Shown in pieces: positions 61,128-64,000 of a stretch of 64,000 nt of DNA. The stretch comes from Syngnathus acus. Lineage: Eukaryota; Chordata; Actinopteri; Syngnathiformes; Syngnathidae. Each line of letters opens with the position of its first letter. Position 1 is the stretch's first letter. Made by a program: the position numbers and the translations under genes. The notes under the pieces were generated by a model, which saw only the letters and a program-made list of their open reading frames with translations, did no database searches and was not told the origin of the DNA. The stretch lies in contig NC_051096.1 of assembly GCF_901709675.1 (NCBI RefSeq), positions 5,111,001 through 5,175,000 on the forward strand, written 5' to 3'.

Positions 61128-63534
61128 GTAAGTTTTCTGCACAATGTCATGATTAAAATCATAAAATCACCCAGAGAATAAATGTTGCCGATTATTATAA
61201 GGTGATCACTCAATTTCCTTGTTAACGGTCATTCTTTCCTTTTTATATAACCACTGTAAACACTCATAAGGACATGTTTGTCCATTTAACAAAAGCCCTG
61301 GACAGCTAAATGCGGAATATTGATTTCTTTGTATCTAGGGAGCGATCGCTCTTTCCAAGCTACGCAAGGTCAAAAGGCTTCTGCTTTGTGTCCTGCAGTA
61401 TTTTAACCATGCGTAACAATGCATGTCTATCGGCGCCATTTTTGTCGAAATAATGACTGTTGGCCTACTTAGAACATCCACAATTGGATTGCATTGGCAG
61501 CAGCTAGAAGGGGGGTGAAAAACATAGACATATTTCTCTTTAGCGAGCAGGGTGGTCGATGCTTTTCCTTTATGGCTCTTTCGGGATGTACTGTATGTCA
61601 CTTGGGGTTTATCGCTCCCACCTCCCTCTTCCTCCAACAAAATGAGGTTTGTAACTTGCTTACGAAGGCAGCAGTAGAGGAAGACCACACAGTTCTACCG
61701 GAAAAATCATGGGAGCATTTTGGTGAAGCTGAGTCATATCGTATTTTAAGAAATATTTATTTTTCTAAAAATAATTCTTTTTTATTTTAATATCTATTTT
61801 AATTTAAGATTATTTTTTATTTTAATATTTATTTAAATGTAATTATTTTTATTATTGATTTGTTTATATTATTATTATTATTTTACCAACATTTTTAGCA
61901 AAAATGCACTAAAATATGCATTTGCATAAAAATATCAATTGCTTGTTTACGCAGCCACTGCAGCTTACCCCATTATGATATTTTTTTTTCAGCACAGCAA
62001 TGCTTTCAAGAAAGTCAATACTTCACACTGTTGTGGCAGCTGTTAGTTTTCCGCCTCTGACACTCTTTTAGAAGCTGGAAAATTCACAAGTTGACTTTGA
62101 CTCCCCTCATTGTTCATTGTTATCTTGCAGAGAAGTATAGCGTGCCATTAAAAAGGTGTGAGAGGACAAAAAAGCTGGCCGAGTCGAGCTCTTGAACACG
62201 AGTGTCAAATAATCCTGTTATGAAAGTCGTGTCGTGCTTCACTCGATTGCCTTCTCAATTCTTATGACGTTCAATGCAGACCAGACAAAAGGCAGAAGAA
62301 GTCATCTCAGGTCCCAGCTGCAGGAAGACCTGGATGTGTGTTTGTGTGTATGTTCCTCTCACCTCGTCACCAATTCTGGCTTGTGTCTCCAAGGCACTTG
62401 TCAAAAGATAACAAGCAACACAATTAGCAGTTTCTGTGCTTCAGTTCCAAGCCGACGTTCTCCTTGTGAGCTTGAAGCACGGGTTTTTTTGTTTTTTTTT
62501 TAAATGAGATTGTGTGAATTTGGTTAATGAGTCTTGCATTGGGCTTCTTGCTTGACATGCAGCATAGAATTGTTGCGACATCGTAGCTGACAAGTTTGTA
62601 AAACACACTCCTGGTTTCAGAGTGCTTATCTCGGGGGAGATCGCAAACTGCTCAAGTAGCACTCCGACGTGAAGGTCAAGACTGCTTGAGTGAACTCTTT
62701 AAATTTATCAGCAAATACAAGGGTGGGTGTAAAAAAAAAAAAAAAGGGATAGCACTTGGCTGGACATGTGGGGTCACAGAAAAGTGATCTTCCTCAATGC
62801 CCGAGTGCGATTTAAGTGTTATTTCGTGCTTCACGCTTGAGCGACACCCTCCCCCTTTACCTTTGCTTTGGTACAATCTGGATCCCAAGGGGCGACCGGT
62901 GCGATAGGCTTGTGACATTGTTTTTAAATGGCAGCCAAATCCCTCGGGAGCAAGTGTAAATCTTAACACAAGAGAAGAGGAAACGTGTAGGCGCACAAAC
63001 CACCTTTTTTTTTTGCCGTTAAAAGATTAGTCGTGACCGCCTCTTCAAAGACATTGCGTAATTTCTTTTTCCCACCGTGACATCAATCGATTGAATCGAA
63101 ATGCGGTGCTAAAAAATGGCCTTCTATATCTTTTGACTTTTCAAGCTTCTCAAAGAAAAACTTTACCTTGGAGGACAGACGGGCCAAAAAAGGACACCTT
63201 CCTCCAAACATAGCATACGTTTATTTTTCTCCTGTGCTCTTTCCAATACTTGCCAGCCCCGTTTTGACAGAGCCATTTAGTCCAAGCTTTATTTATTTTA
63301 TTTTTTTCCTTCTCTACAATTTTAGCCGATTGGCTGTGCTAGCTGTCAGACGGCGAGACACCTGCAGTGCCGCTGTGTGCCTTGATGCTGTTTTAAAGTT
63401 GACAGCTCATCAAGAGGATTGACAGATGCTGCGAAGGGAATTTGACCACATCTAAGGTGGAGGGGGAAGGGTTTTGAAAAATACACCTCTAGTCAAAAAA
63501 GCATCTTGGACTTTTAATGTTGCCATGGTAGCCG

Positions 63535-63570
<36 letters not shown>

Positions 63571-64000
63571 TCTGTGTTTCTCCGTAAAAGAGTGATTTCT
63601 TGAAAGGATTTAATGGGAGATGAGGTCAGTTTGAGAGTTAGCTTTGTAATCAGCCGCCGTATTGAGCAATCAGCATATCCGCAAGGAAGCTTTGGCCTTG
63701 AAGTTGTGTGAGCTTCACTGGAATTGGGAAACGGTGGTGCTTTTTGCCTCAGATGTTTCCTTTTCTTTCGTATTGTTGTCGGAAATAATCGCCACCGGGC
63801 TGCTGTAATCAGGAAGGTCCGTGTGGGGCATTTGCGCTCAGCATTTTCCTTTGCAAGCCGCTGCCAGATGAGAATGAAAGGCGTGATTGCAAAAAAGGAG
63901 CATCACAGAAGTGTGTCACCACAGGAAATATGGTCCTTTCATAAAACTGGAGAAAATTTTTTTTTTGCTCATCTTGAAGTGACCGGTGGGGGAAAAAAGA
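61128..64000 (+). other. khdrbs3 intron 7 (partial)
   Basis: The intron continues past the window edge. No terminal khdrbs3 exon (expected to encode a YYDYGHG-type stretch and an R-x-x-PYGRY-type end) is readable here. It includes a poly-A run of about 29 at 63540. Confidence 0.75.
63540..63568. repeat. Poly-A run
   Basis: About 29 consecutive A. No retroposon body is recognisable upstream on the plus strand. Confidence 0.9.

Noticed and set aside
61128-64000. Search for the final khdrbs3 exons
   Set aside because: No sequence encoding the expected Tyr-rich and PYGRY-type end was readable, so the gene is treated as running off the window.

Overview
This window is vertebrate nuclear DNA, almost certainly from a ray-finned (percomorph-type) teleost. 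The evidence is split genes with short GT-AG introns, AT-rich intergenic DNA full of microsatellites, terminal-inverted-repeat MITEs, a tRNA-like SINE with a (GATG)n tail, and two gene families recognisable from their proteins. A pipefish/seahorse-like genome is plausible from the repeat flavour but not proven. No bacterial-type operons, CRISPR arrays or rRNA/tRNA genes were seen.

Layout: (1) 1-10361 has no recognisable gene; it holds two MITEs, a (CA)n and an (AAAT)n tract, a 67-bp tandem duplication and a tiny reverse-transcriptase relic. (2) 10362-24290 is a plus-strand cluster of three beta-galactoside alpha-2,3-sialyltransferase genes of the ST3GAL1 type, each with six coding exons. Copies 1 and 2 (12456-14422 and 17825-19810) lie in a recent tandem duplication of about 4-5 kb. 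Its two halves differ by nested insertions (a SINE with a 13-bp target-site duplication, a MITE and a retroposon). Copy 3 (22700-24143) is an older, more conventional paralogue. (3) 24291-31900 has no firm gene. It contains a long foldback repeat and a promoter-like CRE/GC/CCAAT cluster that could drive a small minus-strand transcript. (4) From about 31.9 kb to the right edge lies the 5' part of khdrbs3 (T-STAR/SLM2, a STAR-family RNA-binding splicing regulator): promoter, seven coding exons and large introns. About 292 codons are visible and the last exons lie beyond 64 kb.

The sialyltransferases act in the Golgi, capping Gal-beta-1,3-GalNAc O-glycans with sialic acid. KHDRBS3 acts in the nucleus on pre-mRNA. 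They are neighbours by ancestry, not by pathway: human ST3GAL1 and KHDRBS3 are both on 8q24, with ZFAT between them, and ZFAT is not visible here.

The most notable observation is that copies 1 and 2 have lost the N-terminal CxCxxC cysteines and also the cysteine three residues before the L-motif cysteine. These are the two sides of a disulfide known in ST3Gal-I, and copy 3 keeps both. Copies 1 and 2 also share a G-to-P change in the L motif and an unusual 55-bp GC-AG intron.
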